From Chamaea fasciata (taxonomy: Eukaryota; Chordata; Aves; Passeriformes; Sylviidae): 64,000 nucleotides of DNA. Positions 9,851 to 22,575 of the stretch are shown piece by piece (position 1 is the stretch's first letter; every line of letters begins with the position of its first letter). A program made the position numbers and the translations under genes. The notes under the pieces are model-generated. The model saw nothing but the letters and a program-made list of their open reading frames with translations, was not told the origin of the DNA and made no database searches. The stretch covers positions 124,001 to 188,000 of the forward strand of contig JARCOQ010000003.1 of the NCBI GenBank assembly GCA_029207755.1. The letters run 5' to 3'.

Positions 9851-12800
9851 CTTCTCAGGGGAGCCCCTCACCCAGGATGGGGGGCTCTGCCACAGATTTC
9901 ATCTCTCCGCATCTGAAACAAAGTCAGGACAACAGTCAGAGTGCTGCAGGATACCTTGACAGCTCCACACATCTTGTGGCAATCTAGGAATACCCTCTAC
10001 AGTCTAACCACACCCCACATCACAAATTTCAAGCCCCCAGGACTATTACCCTCGTACCCCTACACCCAGACTGAGCAGCAAGGCAGAGCAGCTCCAGGCC
10101 AAACACACACCAACACCCGTGACACAGCACAGGACAAACGAGGGGACGCAACAGGGACAGAAAACTCTGGCAAGAAGAATGACCCTGAGGGTCCAGAGAA
10201 CTCGGAATGAGATGACCGAGGTAAGATGGAAGGTGAGCTGGCCAGGCTCAGAGAACCCTGCAGGAACAAGATGCCATCGGGATGACTTATCCCAAGAGAC
10301 GCAGAGATGGATGCCCGAGAATCCTACGGTCAGAATCCTCCACCTGTCTTTGCATTCTCACAAGACCTAACCCGCCGGAATGGATCAGGGCGGTGCACGG
10401 CTGTCAGTACAGCTCAGAACAAGACCTGAAAAGGCATCGGACTGGATGCTTGTGAAGAGAGATGGATTCTGATGAGTGTCCGAGCAGCTGAGACAAAGGC
10501 ACCTGGCTGAGGAGCACAGAGATCAGAAATGCTAAGACTGATGCCAGGGGTTTGGACAGGCCCCTGAAAGGACTAAAGGAAAAGACAAGACACCAAACAG
10601 ACAGAGTGCACAACAGACAAGTGACACAACACACACCAGGACTGCTCTGCCCTGCACACCTCAGCACTGACATGAAAAATGAGACTTTTCCTTCACGTAG
10701 CCTAAGGGGTCACATCTGGGACATCCCCAGCTCCAAACCCGACTCAAAAAAATCCCTCCCGCTGACCCCTGCCCTGGTACCCCGCTTTCATCCCCTCTGT
10801 GGCTCCAAGCCCTCCACTTATCTCTCAAATGTCTGGGGAGGTGAATCCACGCTGGGCCCCAAAGAAGGCCGCCTCTCCCTCAGAAAAATTCCTCCCGTCA
10901 CTGGGCTGCTGTCTCCTAGTCAGCTACGATAAAGAAAAACAAATATCAAAGCATAATCTTAGCTGCACATCAGCCAAAACCCAGCAGCTCTGCTACTCAC
11001 CGTCTCTTAAGCAGGACCGGGTCCTCGGGCCCCGTGCGTGCGTCAGCTGAGCTCGGAGGCCGACGCTCGCAGCGCCAAAGCCTTAGAGGCATTACTGGCA
11101 CCGAGCCCACCCACCGTGGCCTCCATTAGGGCTGTGAGCATCCCCGGTTAGAGCAGGACAGGAACGCAGGGTGGACATCCCCGGTGAACCTCAACCCTGT
11201 GGACTCTGCCCCACCACTGTCACTTCCTGCCTGGCCCTAGCTTAGGGCTACTGCCTGCACCTCTCAGGACTTCTGGCCTTGTCTTGCGTTAGGATTGCTG
11301 CCGGCACCTGCTCTCAGGGAAACGGTGTTGGCAGCAGCGCTGTGAGGGCCGGGATGCCTGTACTCTGACTTGTATCCTAGGCTGTACCCCTGATTTTCAC
11401 TGTGTGTTCTCTAGTCCTTGAGTCCTTTACCTCAGCCTCTGTGTGTATCACTGTAACCTCCCCCCTTCTGAAGCCTGCTTCTTCAGAGCCCTAGACCTTG
11501 CAGCCGGGGACGCTCTGCACCGTTAGGGTCCCAAGAGCTGTCCCGCACGCAGGACAGGTACATCCACAGTTGTTCCCTGCCTACCCTAAGAAACGTGGCC
11601 CTGAGACAGGGCAGAGGCTGACAGAGCCGAACTCTTTGCGGTGGCAAAAGGCACGAAGCCTTACCAACCGCCGCCTCGAGAGGGAAATCAGGAGCACTTC
11701 CACCGGCTGCGGAGAGACAGGGAATCCCAGGGTGGGTGGGGCGGGAAACCCCCGTTATCCCCAGCCCTGTTGGATCCTGCTCCCCACTATCGCTTCCTGC
11801 CTGGCCCTAGCCTGACTGTGTCTGCACAGGTCAGAGCTTCTGGTGTGTTCCTGCACTAGGGCTGCTGCCTGCACCTGCTCTCAGGGGAAGTGTGCTGGTA
11901 GCAGTGCTGTGAGGGCCGCTACACCTGTACTCTGACTTGTATCCTAGCCCGCTCCCCTGAGTTTCACCGTGTGTCCTCTAGTCCTTGAGTCCTTTACCTC
12001 AGCCTCTGTGTGTGTGGCTACACCTCCCCCCTTCTAAACCCAACTTCTTTAGAGCCCTGCACCTCGCAGCCAGGCCTTCTGGCATTGTCCTGCATAAGGG
12101 CTCCTGCCTGTACCTGCACTCAGGGAAACGGGCATGTCTTTAGGGCTACTCCTTCGGGTCTGGGGTAGGGGTGGGGTCGGGCTGGTACACCTGTACTCTC
12201 AATTGGCACATCTTGGACATCCCTATCTCCACACCTGACTCAAAAACCCCTCCTGACAAGTCCTGACCCAGCACTCCACTTTCATCCCCTCTGTGGCTCT
12301 GAACCCTCCACTTATCTCTTGGACGTCTGGGGATGAGAATCCACGCCGGGTGCCAAAGAAGGCCGCCTCTCCCTCAGGGAAACTCCTGCTGTCGCCGGGC
12401 TGTTGTCTCTTAGTCAGCTACAACAAAGAAAACCAAACATGAATGCGTGATCTTAGCAGCCCATCACCCAAAACCCGACAATTCTGCTACTCACCGTCTC
12501 CTAAGCTTGCCTGTGTCCTCGGCCCCGCGCTTCAGCTGCGCTCAGAGGCCAACGCCGGCGTCGCAGGGTCTGCCTGGGTAAAGAGCAGACAAGGTGACGT
12601 GGCAGCGCTGGAACTTGAGGGGACCCTCCCTCCTTCTCCTCCCTGACTCACCTCAACTCCTCGGCCGTTATCCAAGCCTACCTGGATGGGGCCTTCCCAA
12701 GGAGAAGATCAAGGCTCCATCACAGACTCCTGGAATGCTCCCGGAGGGCTCACGGGTGAGGTGACGCGGGTCTGTCGTCCCGTTGGTGAGAGGGGAGCTC

Positions 12801-13031
12801 GGCCTCCTGCGAGTGGACTCCCTAAAACGCACAATAACGGAGGCTTAGAGTTGCACCAGCGAGTGAGGCTTGAACAATAGCAACGGCTTCTGTCCACGAG
12901 TCACTGCTCACCTCGCCCACGTCAGCTTGACTGCTGAGATCCGGCTTCACCACCTAAAAATAAAGACAAAGAACAGAGCTGTAACACAGCCATCATTTAC
13001 ACCTCCCCTGCAAACAGAAACAGGGACTGAC
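9851..13031. repeat. Macrosatellite copy 1 (type A)
   Basis: Type A carries a CCAGCTCCAAACCCGACTC patch (about 10720) and a CCCTCAGAAAAATTCC patch (about 10879). Private changes include an extra A near 11686 (GAGGGAAATC) and one G fewer near 10170. Confidence 0.9.
10690..12560. repeat. Internal duplications inside the 3,181-bp unit
   Basis: Described for copy 1; present in all copies. The segment at about 10,700-11,065 (TGGGACATCCCC to GAGGCCGACGC) is repeated, diverged, at about 12,200-12,560. A second segment at about 11,215-11,490 (CTTCCTGCCTGGCCCTAG to ACCTCCCCCCTTCT) is repeated at about 11,785-12,060, with a third fragment at about 12,075-12,135. The unit was therefore built from older, shorter duplications before it was amplified as a whole. 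Confidence 0.85.
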
Positions 13032-16000
13032 CTTCTCAGGGGAGCCCCCTCACCCAGGATGGGGGGCTCTGCCACAGATTTCATCTCTCTGCATCTGAAA
13101 CAGAGTCAGGACAAAAGTCAGAGTGCTGCAGGATACCTTGACAGCTCCACACATCTTGTGGCAATCTAGGAATACCCTCTACAGTCTAACCACACCCCAC
13201 ATCACAAATTTCAAGCCCCCGGCACTATTACCCTCGTACCCCTACACCCAGACTGAGCAGCAAGGCAGAGCAGCTCCGGGCCAAACACACACCAACACCC
13301 GTGACACAGCACAGGACAAACGAGGGGACGCAACAGGGACAGAAAACTCTGGGCAAGAAGAATGACCCTGAGGGTCCAGAGAACTCGGAATGAGATGACC
13401 GAGGTAAGATGGAAGGTGAGCTGGCCAGGCTCAGAGAACCCTGCAGGAACAAGATGCCATCGGGATGACTTATCCCAAGAAACGCAGAGATGGATGCCCG
13501 AGAATCCTACGGTCAGAATCCTCCACCTGTCTTTGCATTCTCACAAGACCTAACCCGCCGGAATGGATCAGGGCGGTGCACGGCTGTCAGTACAGCTCAG
13601 AACAAGACCTGAAAAGGCATCGGACTGGATGCTTGTGAAGAGAGATGGATTCTGATGAGTGTCCGAGCAGCTGAGACAAAGGCACCTGGCTGAGGAGCAC
13701 AGAGATCAGAAATGCTAAGACTGATGCCAGGGGTTTGGACAGGCCCCTGAAAGGACTAAAGGAAAAGACAAGACACCAAACAGACAGAGTGCACAACAGA
13801 CAAGTGACACAACACACACCAGGACTGCTCTGCCCTGCACACCTCAGCACTGACATGAAAAATGAGACTTTCCCTTCATGTAGCCTAAGGGGTCACATCT
13901 GGGACATCCCCATCTCCAAACCAGACTCGAAAAATCCCTCCCAGTGATCCCTGCCCTGGTACCCCACTTTCATCCCCTCCCTAGTTCCGAGCCCTCCACT
14001 TATCTCTCAGATGTCTGGGGAGGTGAATCCACGCTGGGCCCCAAAGAAGGCCGCCTATGCCTCTGGGAAATTCCTCCTGTCACTGGGCTGCTGTCTCCTA
14101 GTCAGCTACAATAAAGAAAAACAAATATCAAAGCATAATCTTAGCTGCACATCAGCCAAAACCCAGCAGCTCTGCTACTCACCGTCTCTTAAGCAGGACC
14201 GGGCCCTCGGGCCCCGTGCGTGCTTCAGCTGAGCTCGGAGGCCGACGCTCGCAGCGCCAAAGCCTTAGAGGCATTACTGGCACCGAGCCCACCCACCGTG
14301 GCCTCCATTAGGGCTGTGAGCATCCCCGGTTAGAGCAGGACAGGAACGCAGGGTGGACATCCCCGGTGAACCTCAACCCTGTGGACTCTGCCCCACCACT
14401 GTCACTTCCTGCCTGGCCCTAGCTTAGGGCTACTGCCTGCACCTCTCAGGACTTCTGGCCTTGTCTTGCGTTAGGATTGCTGCCGGCACCTGCTCTCAGG
14501 GAAACGGTGTTGGCAGCAGCGCTGTGAGGGCCGGGATGCCTGTACTCTGACTTGTATCCTAGGCTGTACCCCTGATTTTCACTGTGTGTTCTCTAGTCCT
14601 TGAGTCCTTTACCTCAGCCTCTGTGTGTATCACTGTAACCTCCCCCCTTCTGAAGCCTGCTTCTTCAGAGCCCTAGACCTTGCAGCCGGGGACGCTCTGC
14701 ACCGTTAGGGTCCCAAGAGCTGTCCCGCACGCAGGACAGGTACATCCACAGTTGTTCCCTGCCTACCCTAAGAAACGTGGCCCTGAGACAGGGCAGAGGC
14801 TGACAGAGCCGAACTCTTTGCGGTGGCAAAAGGCACGAAGCCTTACCAACCGCCGCCTCGAGAGGGAATCAGGAGCACTTCCACCGGCTGCGGAGAGACA
14901 GGGAATCCCAGGGTGGGTGGGGCGGGAAACCCCCGTTATCCCCAGCCCTGTTGGATCCTGCTCCCCACTATCGCTTCCTGCCTGGCCCTAGCCTGACTGT
15001 GTCTGCACAGGTCAGAGCTTCTGGTGTGTTCCTGCACTAGGGCTGCTGCCTGCACCTGCTCTCAGGGGAAGTGTGCTGGTAGCAGTGCTGTGAGGGCCGC
15101 TACACCTGTACTCTGACTTGTATCCTAGCCCACTCCCCTGAGTTTCACCGTGTGTCCTCTAGTCCTTGAGTCCTTTACCTCAGCCTCTGTGTGTGTGGCT
15201 ACACCTCCCCCCTTCTAAACCCAACTTCTTTAGAGCCCTGCACCTCGCAGCCAGGCCTTCTGGCATTGTCCTGCATAAGGGCTCCTGCCTGTACCTGCAC
15301 TCAGGGAAACGGGCATGTCTTTAGGGCTACTCCTTCGGGTCTGGGGTAGGGGTGGGGTCGGGCTGGTACACCTGTACTCTCAATTGGCACATCTTGGACA
15401 TCCCTATCTCCACACCTGACTCAAAAACCCCTCCTGACAAGTCCTGACCCAGCACTCCACTTTCATCCCCTCTGTGGCTCTGAACCCTCCACTTATCTCT
15501 TGGACGTCTGGGGATGAGAATCCACGCCGGGTGCCAAAGAAGGCCGCCTCTCCCTCAGGGAAACTCCTGCTGTCGCCGGGCTGTTGTCTCTTAGTCAGCT
15601 ACAACAAAGAAAACCAAACATGAATGCGTGATCTTAGCAGCCCATCACCCAAAACCCGACAATTCTGCTACTCACCGTCTCCTAAGCTTGCCTGTGTCCT
15701 CGGCCCCGCGCTTCAGCTGCGCTCAGAGGCCAACGCCGGCGTCGCAGGGTCTGCCTGGGTAAAGAGCAGACAAGGTGACGTGGCAGCGCTGGAACTTGAG
15801 GGGACCCTCCCTCCTTCTCCTCCCTGACTCACCTCAACTCCTCGGCCGTTATCCAAGCCTACCTGGATGGGGCCTTCCCAAGGAGAAGATCAAGGCTCCA
15901 TCACAGACTCCTGGAATGCTCCCGGAGGGCTCACGGGTGAGGTGACGCGGGTCTGTCGTCCCGTTGGTGAGAGGGGAGCTCGGCCTCCTGCGAGTGGACT

Positions 16001-16212
16001 CCCTAAAACGCACAATAACGGAGGCTTAGAGTTGCACCAGCGAGTGAGGCTTGAACAATAGCAACGGCTTCTGTCCACCCGTCACTGCTCACCTCGCCCA
16101 CGTCAGCTTGACTGCTGAGATCCGGCTTCACCACCTAAAAATAAAGACAAAGAACAGAGCTGTAACACAGCCATCATTTACACCTCCCCTGCAAACAGAA
16201 ACAGGGACTGAC
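13032..16212. repeat. Macrosatellite copy 2 (type B)
   Basis: Type B carries a CCATCTCCAAACCAGACTCG patch, a CCTCCCTAGTTCCGAG patch and a TATGCCTCTGGGAAATTCC patch instead of the type A forms. Confidence 0.9.
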
Positions 16213-19200
16213 CTTCTCAGGGGAGCCCCCTCACCCAGGATGGGGGGCTCTGCCACAGATTTCATCTCTCTGCATCTGAAACAGAGTCAGGACAAAAGTC
16301 AGAGTGCTGCAGGATACCTTGACAGCTCCACACATCTTGTGGCAATCTAGGAATACCCTCTACAGTCTAACCACACCCCACATCACAAATTTCAAGCCCC
16401 CGGCACTATTACCCTCGTACCCCTACACCCAGACTGAGCAGCAAGGCAGAGCAGCTCCGGGCCAAACACACACCAACACCCGTGACACAGCACAGGACAA
16501 ACGAGGGGACGCAACAGGGACAGAAAACTCTGGGCAAGAAGAATGACCCTGAGGGTCCAGAGAACTCGGAATGAGATGACCGAGGTAAGATGGAAGGTGA
16601 GCTGGCCAGGCTCAGAGAACCCTGCAGGAACAAGATGCCATCGGGATGACTTATCCCAAGAGACGCAGAGATGGATGCCCGAGAATCCTACGGTCAGAAT
16701 CCTCCACCTGTCTTTGCATTCTCACAAGACCTAACCCGCCGGAATGGATCAGGGCGGTGCACGGCTGTCAGTACAGCTCAGAACAAGACCTGAAAAGGCA
16801 TCGGACTGGATGCTTGTGAAGAGAGATGGATTCTGATGAGTGTCCGAGCAGCTGAGACAAAGGCACCTGGCTGAGGAGCACAGAGATCAGAAATGCTAAG
16901 ACTGATGCCAGGGGTTTGGACAGGCCCCTGAAAGGACTAAAGGAAAAGACAAGACACCAAACAGACAGAGTGCACAACAGACAAGTGACACAACACACAC
17001 CAGGACTGCTCTGCCCTGCACACCTCAGCACTGACATGAAAAATGAGACTTTTCCTTCATGTAGCCTAAGGGGTCACATCTGGGACATCCCCAGCTCCAA
17101 ACCCGACTCAAAAAAATCCCTCCCGCTGACCCCTGCCCTGGTACCCCGCTTTCATCCCCTCTGTGGCTCCAAGCCCTCCACTTATCTCTCAAATGTCTGG
17201 GGAGGTGAATCCACGCTGGGCCCCAAAGAAGGCCGCCTCTCCCTCAGAAAAATTCCTCCCGTCACTGGGCTGCTGTCTCCTAGTCAGCTACGATAAAGAA
17301 AAACAAATATCAAAGCATAATCTTAGCTGCACATCAGCCAAAACCCAGCAGCTCTGCTACTCACCGTCTCTTAAGCAGGACCGGGTCCTCGGGCCCCGTG
17401 CGTGCGTCAGCTGAGCTCGGAGGCCGACGCTCGCAGCGCCAAAGCCTTAGAGGCATTACTGGCACCGAGCCCACCCACCGTGGCCTCCATTAGGGCTGTG
17501 AGCATCCCCGGTTAGAGCAGGACAGGAACGCAGGGTGGACATCCCCGGTGAACCTCAACCCTGTGGACTCTGCCCCACCACTGTCACTTCCTGCCTGGCC
17601 CTAGCTTAGGGCTACTGCCTGCACCTCTCAGGACTTCTGGCCTTGTCTTGCGTTAGGATTGCTGCCGGCACCTGCTCTCAGGGAAACGGTGTTGGCAGCA
17701 GCGCTGTGAGGGCCGGGATGCCTGTACTCTGACTTGTATCCTAGGCTGTACCCCTGATTTTCACTGTGTGTTCTCTAGTCCTTGAGTCCTTTACCTCAGC
17801 CTCTGTGTGTATCACTGTAACCTCCCCCCTTCTGAACCCTGCTTCTTCAGAGCCCTAGACCTTGCAGCCGGGGACGCTCTGCACCGTTAGGGTCCCAAGA
17901 GCTGTCCCGCACGCAGGACAGGTACATCCACAGTTGTTCCCTGCCTACCCTAAGAAACGTGGCCCTGAGACAGGGCAGAGGCTGACAGAGCCGAACTCTT
18001 TGCGGTGGCAAAAGGCACGAAGCCTTACCAACCGCCGCCTCGAGAGGGAATCAGGAGCACTTCCACCGGCTGCGGAGAGACAGGGAATCCCAGGGTGGGT
18101 GGGGCGGGAAACCCCCGTTATCCCCAGCCCTGTTGGATCCTGCTCCCCACTATCGCTTCCTGCCTGGCCCTAGCCTGACTGTGTCTGCACAGGTCAGAGC
18201 TTCTGGTGTGTTCCTGCACTAGGGCTGCTGCCTGCACCTGCTCTCAGGGGAAGTGTGCTGGTAGCAGTGCTGTGAGGGCCGCTACACCTGTACTCTGACT
18301 TGTATCCTAGCCCGCTCCCCTGAGTTTCACCGTGTGTCCTCTAGTCCTCGAGTCCTTTACCTCAGCCTCTGTGTGTGTGGCTACACCTCCCCCCTTCTAA
18401 ACCCAACTTCTTTAGAGCCCTGCACCTCGCAGCCAGGCCTTCTGGCATTGTCCTGCATAAGGGCTCCTGCCTGTACCTGCACTCAGGGAAACGGGCATGT
18501 CTTTAGGGCTACTCCTTCGGGTCTGGGGTAGGGGTGGGGTCGGGCTGGTACACCTGTACTCTCAATTGGCACATCTTGGACATCCCTATCTCCACACCTG
18601 ACTCAAAAACCCCTCCTGACAAGTCCTGACCCAGCACTCCACTTTCATCCCCTCTGTGGCTCTGAACCCTCCACTTATCTCTTGGACGTCTGGGGATGAG
18701 AATCCACGCCGGGTGCCAAAGAAGGCCGCCTCTCCCTCAGGGAAACTCCTGCTGTCGCCGGGCTGTTGTCTCTTAGTCAGCTACAACAAAGAAAACCAAA
18801 CATGAATGCGTGATCTTAGCAGCCCATCACCCAAAACCCGACAATTCTGCTACTCACCGTCTCCTAAGCTTGCCTGTGTCCTCGGCCCCGCGCTTCAGCT
18901 GCGCTCAGAGGCCAACGCCGGCGTCGCAGGGTCTGCCTGGGTAAAGAGCAGACAAGGTGACGTGGCAGCGCTGGAACTTGAGGGGACCCTCCCTCCTTCT
19001 CCTCCCTGACTCACCTCAACTCCTCGGCCGTTATCCAAGCCTACCTGGATGGGGCCTTCACAAGGAGAAGATCAAGGCTCCATCACAGACTCCTGGAATG
19101 CTCCCGGAGGGCTCACGGGTGAGGTGACGCGGGTCTGTCGTCCCGTTGGTGAGAGGGGAGCTCGGCCTCCTGCGAGTGGACTCCCTAAAACGCACAATAA

Positions 19201-19394
19201 CGGAGGCTTAGAGTTGCACCAGCGAGTGAGGCTTGAACAATAGCAACGGCTTCTGTCCACCCGTCACTGCTCACCTCGCCCACGTCAGCTTGACTGCTGA
19301 GATCCGGCTTCACCACCTAAAAATAAAGACAAAGAACAGAGCTGTAACACAGCCATCATTTACACCTCCCCTGCAAACAGAAACAGGGACTGAC
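16213..19394. repeat. Macrosatellite copy 3 (type A)
   Basis: Type A patches again. Near 18345 it has GTCCTCGAGTCC, a variant shared only with copy 8. Confidence 0.9.
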
Positions 19395-22300
19395 CTTCTC
19401 AGGGGAGCCCCCTCACCCAGGATGGGGGGCTCTGCCACAGATTTCATCTCTCTGCATCTGAAACAGAGTCAGGACAAAAGTCAGAGTGCTGCAGGATACC
19501 TTGACAGCTCCACACATCTTGTGGCAATCTAGGAATACCCTCTACAGTCTAACCACACCCCACATCACAAATTTCAAGCCCCCGGCACTATTACCCTCGT
19601 ACCCCTACACCCAGACTGAGCAGCAAGGCAGAGCAGCTCCGGGCCAAACACACACCAACACCCGTGACACAGCACAGGACAAACGAGGGGACGCAACAGG
19701 GACAGAAAACTCTGGGCAAGAAGAATGACCCTGAGGGTCCAGAGAACTCGGAATGAGATGACCGAGGTAAGATGGAAGGTGAGCTGGCCAGGCTCAGAGA
19801 ACCCTGCAGGAACAAGATGCCATCGGGATGACTTATCCCAAGAGACGCAGAGATGGATGCCCGAGAATCCTACGGTCAGAATCCTCCACCTGTCTTTGCA
19901 TTCTCACAAGACCTAACCCGCCGGAATGGATCAGGGCGGTGCACGGCTGTCAGTACAGCTCAGAACAAGACCTGAAAAGGCATCGGACTGGATGCTTGTG
20001 AAGAGAGATGGATTCTGATGAGTGTCCGAGCAGCTGAGACAAAGGCACCTGGCTGAGGAGCACAGAGATCAGAAATGCTAAGACTGATGCCAGGGGTTTG
20101 GACAGGCCCCTGAAAGGACTAAAGGAAAAGACAAGACACCAAACAGACAGAGTGCACAACAGACAAGTGACACAACACACACCAGGACTGCTCTGCCCTG
20201 CACACCTCAGCACTGACATGAAAAATGAGACTTTCCCTTCATGTAGCCTAAGGGGTCACATCTGGGACATCCCCATCTCCAAACCAGACTCGAAAAATCC
20301 CTCCCAGTGATCCCTGCCCTGGTACCCCACTTTCATCCCCTCCCTAGTTCCGAGCCCTCCACTTATCTCTCAGATGTCTGGGGAGGTGAATCCACGCTGG
20401 GCCCCAAAGAAGGCCGCCTATGCCTCTGGGAAATTCCTCCTGTCACTGGGCTGCTGTCTCCTAGTCAGCTACAATAAAGAAAAACAAATATCAAAGCATA
20501 ATCTTAGCTGCACATCAGCCAAAACCCAGCAGCTCTGCTACTCACCGTCTCTTAAGCAGGACCGGGCCCTCGGGCCCCGTGCGTGCTTCAGCTGAGCTCG
20601 GAGGCCGACGCTCGCAGCGCCAAAGCCTTAGAGGCATTACTGGCACCGAGCCCACCCACCGTGGCCTCCATTAGGGCTGTGAGCATCCCCGGTTAGAGCA
20701 GGACAGGAACGCAGGGTGGACATCCCCGGTGAACCTCAACCCTGTGGACTCTGCCCCACCACTGTCACTTCCTGCCTGGCCCTAGCTTAGGGCTACTGCC
20801 TGCACCTCTCAGGACTTCTGGCCTTGTCTTGCGTTAGGATTGCTGCCGGCACCTGCTCTCAGGGAAACGGTGTTGGCAGCAGCGCTGTGAGGGCCGGGAT
20901 GCCTGTACTCTGACTTGTATCCTAGGCTGTACCCCTGATTTTCACTGTGTGTTCTCTAGTCCTTGAGTCCTTTACCTCAGCCTCTGTGTGTATCACTGTA
21001 ACCTCCCCCCTTCTGAACCCTGCTTCTTCAGAGCCCTAGACCTTGCAGCCGGGGACGCTCTGCACCGTTAGGGTCCCAAGAGCTGTCCCGCACGCAGGAC
21101 AGGTACATCCACAGTTGTTCCCTGCCTACCCTAAGAAACGTGGCCCTGAGACAGGGCAGAGGCTGACAGAGCCGAACTCTTTGCGGTGGCAAAAGGCACG
21201 AAGCCTTACCAACCGCCGCCTCGAGAGGGAATCAGGAGCACTTCCACCGGCTGCGGAGAGACAGGGAATCCCAGGGTGGGTGGGGCGGGAAACCCCCGTT
21301 ATCCCCAGCCCTGTTGGATCCTGCTCCCCACTATCGCTTCCTGCCTGGCCCTAGCCTGACTGTGTCTGCACAGGTCAGAGCTTCTGGTGTGTTCCTGCAC
21401 TAGGGCTGCTGCCTGCACCTGCTCTCAGGGGAAGTGTGCTGGTAGCAGTGCTGTGAGGGCCGCTACACCTGTACTCTGACTTGTATCCTAGCCCACTCCC
21501 CTGAGTTTCACCGTGTGTCCTCTAGTCCTTGAGTCCTTTACCTCAGCCTCTGTGTGTGTGGCTACACCTCCCCCCTTCTAAACCCAACTTCTTTAGAGCC
21601 CTGCACCTCGCAGCCAGGCCTTCTGGCATTGTCCTGCATAAGGGCTCCTGCCTGTACCTGCACTCAGGGAAACGGGCATGTCTTTAGGGCTACTCCTTCG
21701 GGTCTGGGGTAGGGGTGGGGTCGGGCTGGTACACCTGTACTCTCAATTGGCACATCTTGGACATCCCTATCTCCACACCTGACTCAAAAACCCCTCCTGA
21801 CAAGTCCTGACCCAGCACTCCACTTTCATCCCCTCTGTGGCTCTGAACCCTCCACTTATCTCTTGGACGTCTGGGGATGAGAATCCACGCCGGGTGCCAA
21901 AGAAGGCCGCCTCTCCCTCAGGGAAACTCCTGCTGTCGCCGGGCTGTTGTCTCTTAGTCAGCTACAACAAAGAAAACCAAACATGAATGCGTGATCTTAG
22001 CAGCCCATCACCCAAAACCCGACAATTCTGCTACTCACCGTCTCCTAAGCTTGCCTGTGTCCTCGGCCCCGCGCTTCAGCTGCGCTCAGAGGCCAACGCC
22101 GGCGTCGCAGGGTCTGCCTGGGTAAAGAGCAGACAAGGTGACGTGGCAGCGCTGGAACTTGAGGGGACCCTCCCTCCTTCTCCTCCCTGACTCACCTCAA
22201 CTCCTCGGCCGTTATCCAAGCCTACCTGGATGGGGCCTTCACAAGGAGAAGATCAAGGCTCCATCACAGACTCCTGGAATGCTCCCGGAGGGCTCACGGG

Positions 22301-22575
22301 TGAGGTGACGCGGGTCTGTCGTCCCGTTGGTGAGAGGGGAGCTCGGCCTCCTGCGAGTGGACTCCCTAAAACGCACAATAACGGAGGCTTAGAGTTGCAC
22401 CAGCGAGTGAGGCTTGAACAATAGCAACGGCTTCTGTCCACCCGTCACTGCTCACCTCGCCCACGTCAGCTTGACTGCTGAGATCCGGCTTCACCACCTA
22501 AAAATAAAGACAAAGAACAGAGCTGTAACACAGCCATCATTTACACCTCCCCTGCAAACAGAAACAGGGACTGAC
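19395..22575. repeat. Macrosatellite copy 4 (type B)
   Basis: Type B patches. Carries the CCTTCACAAGG variant near 22238, shared with copies 3, 6 and 7. Confidence 0.9.
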
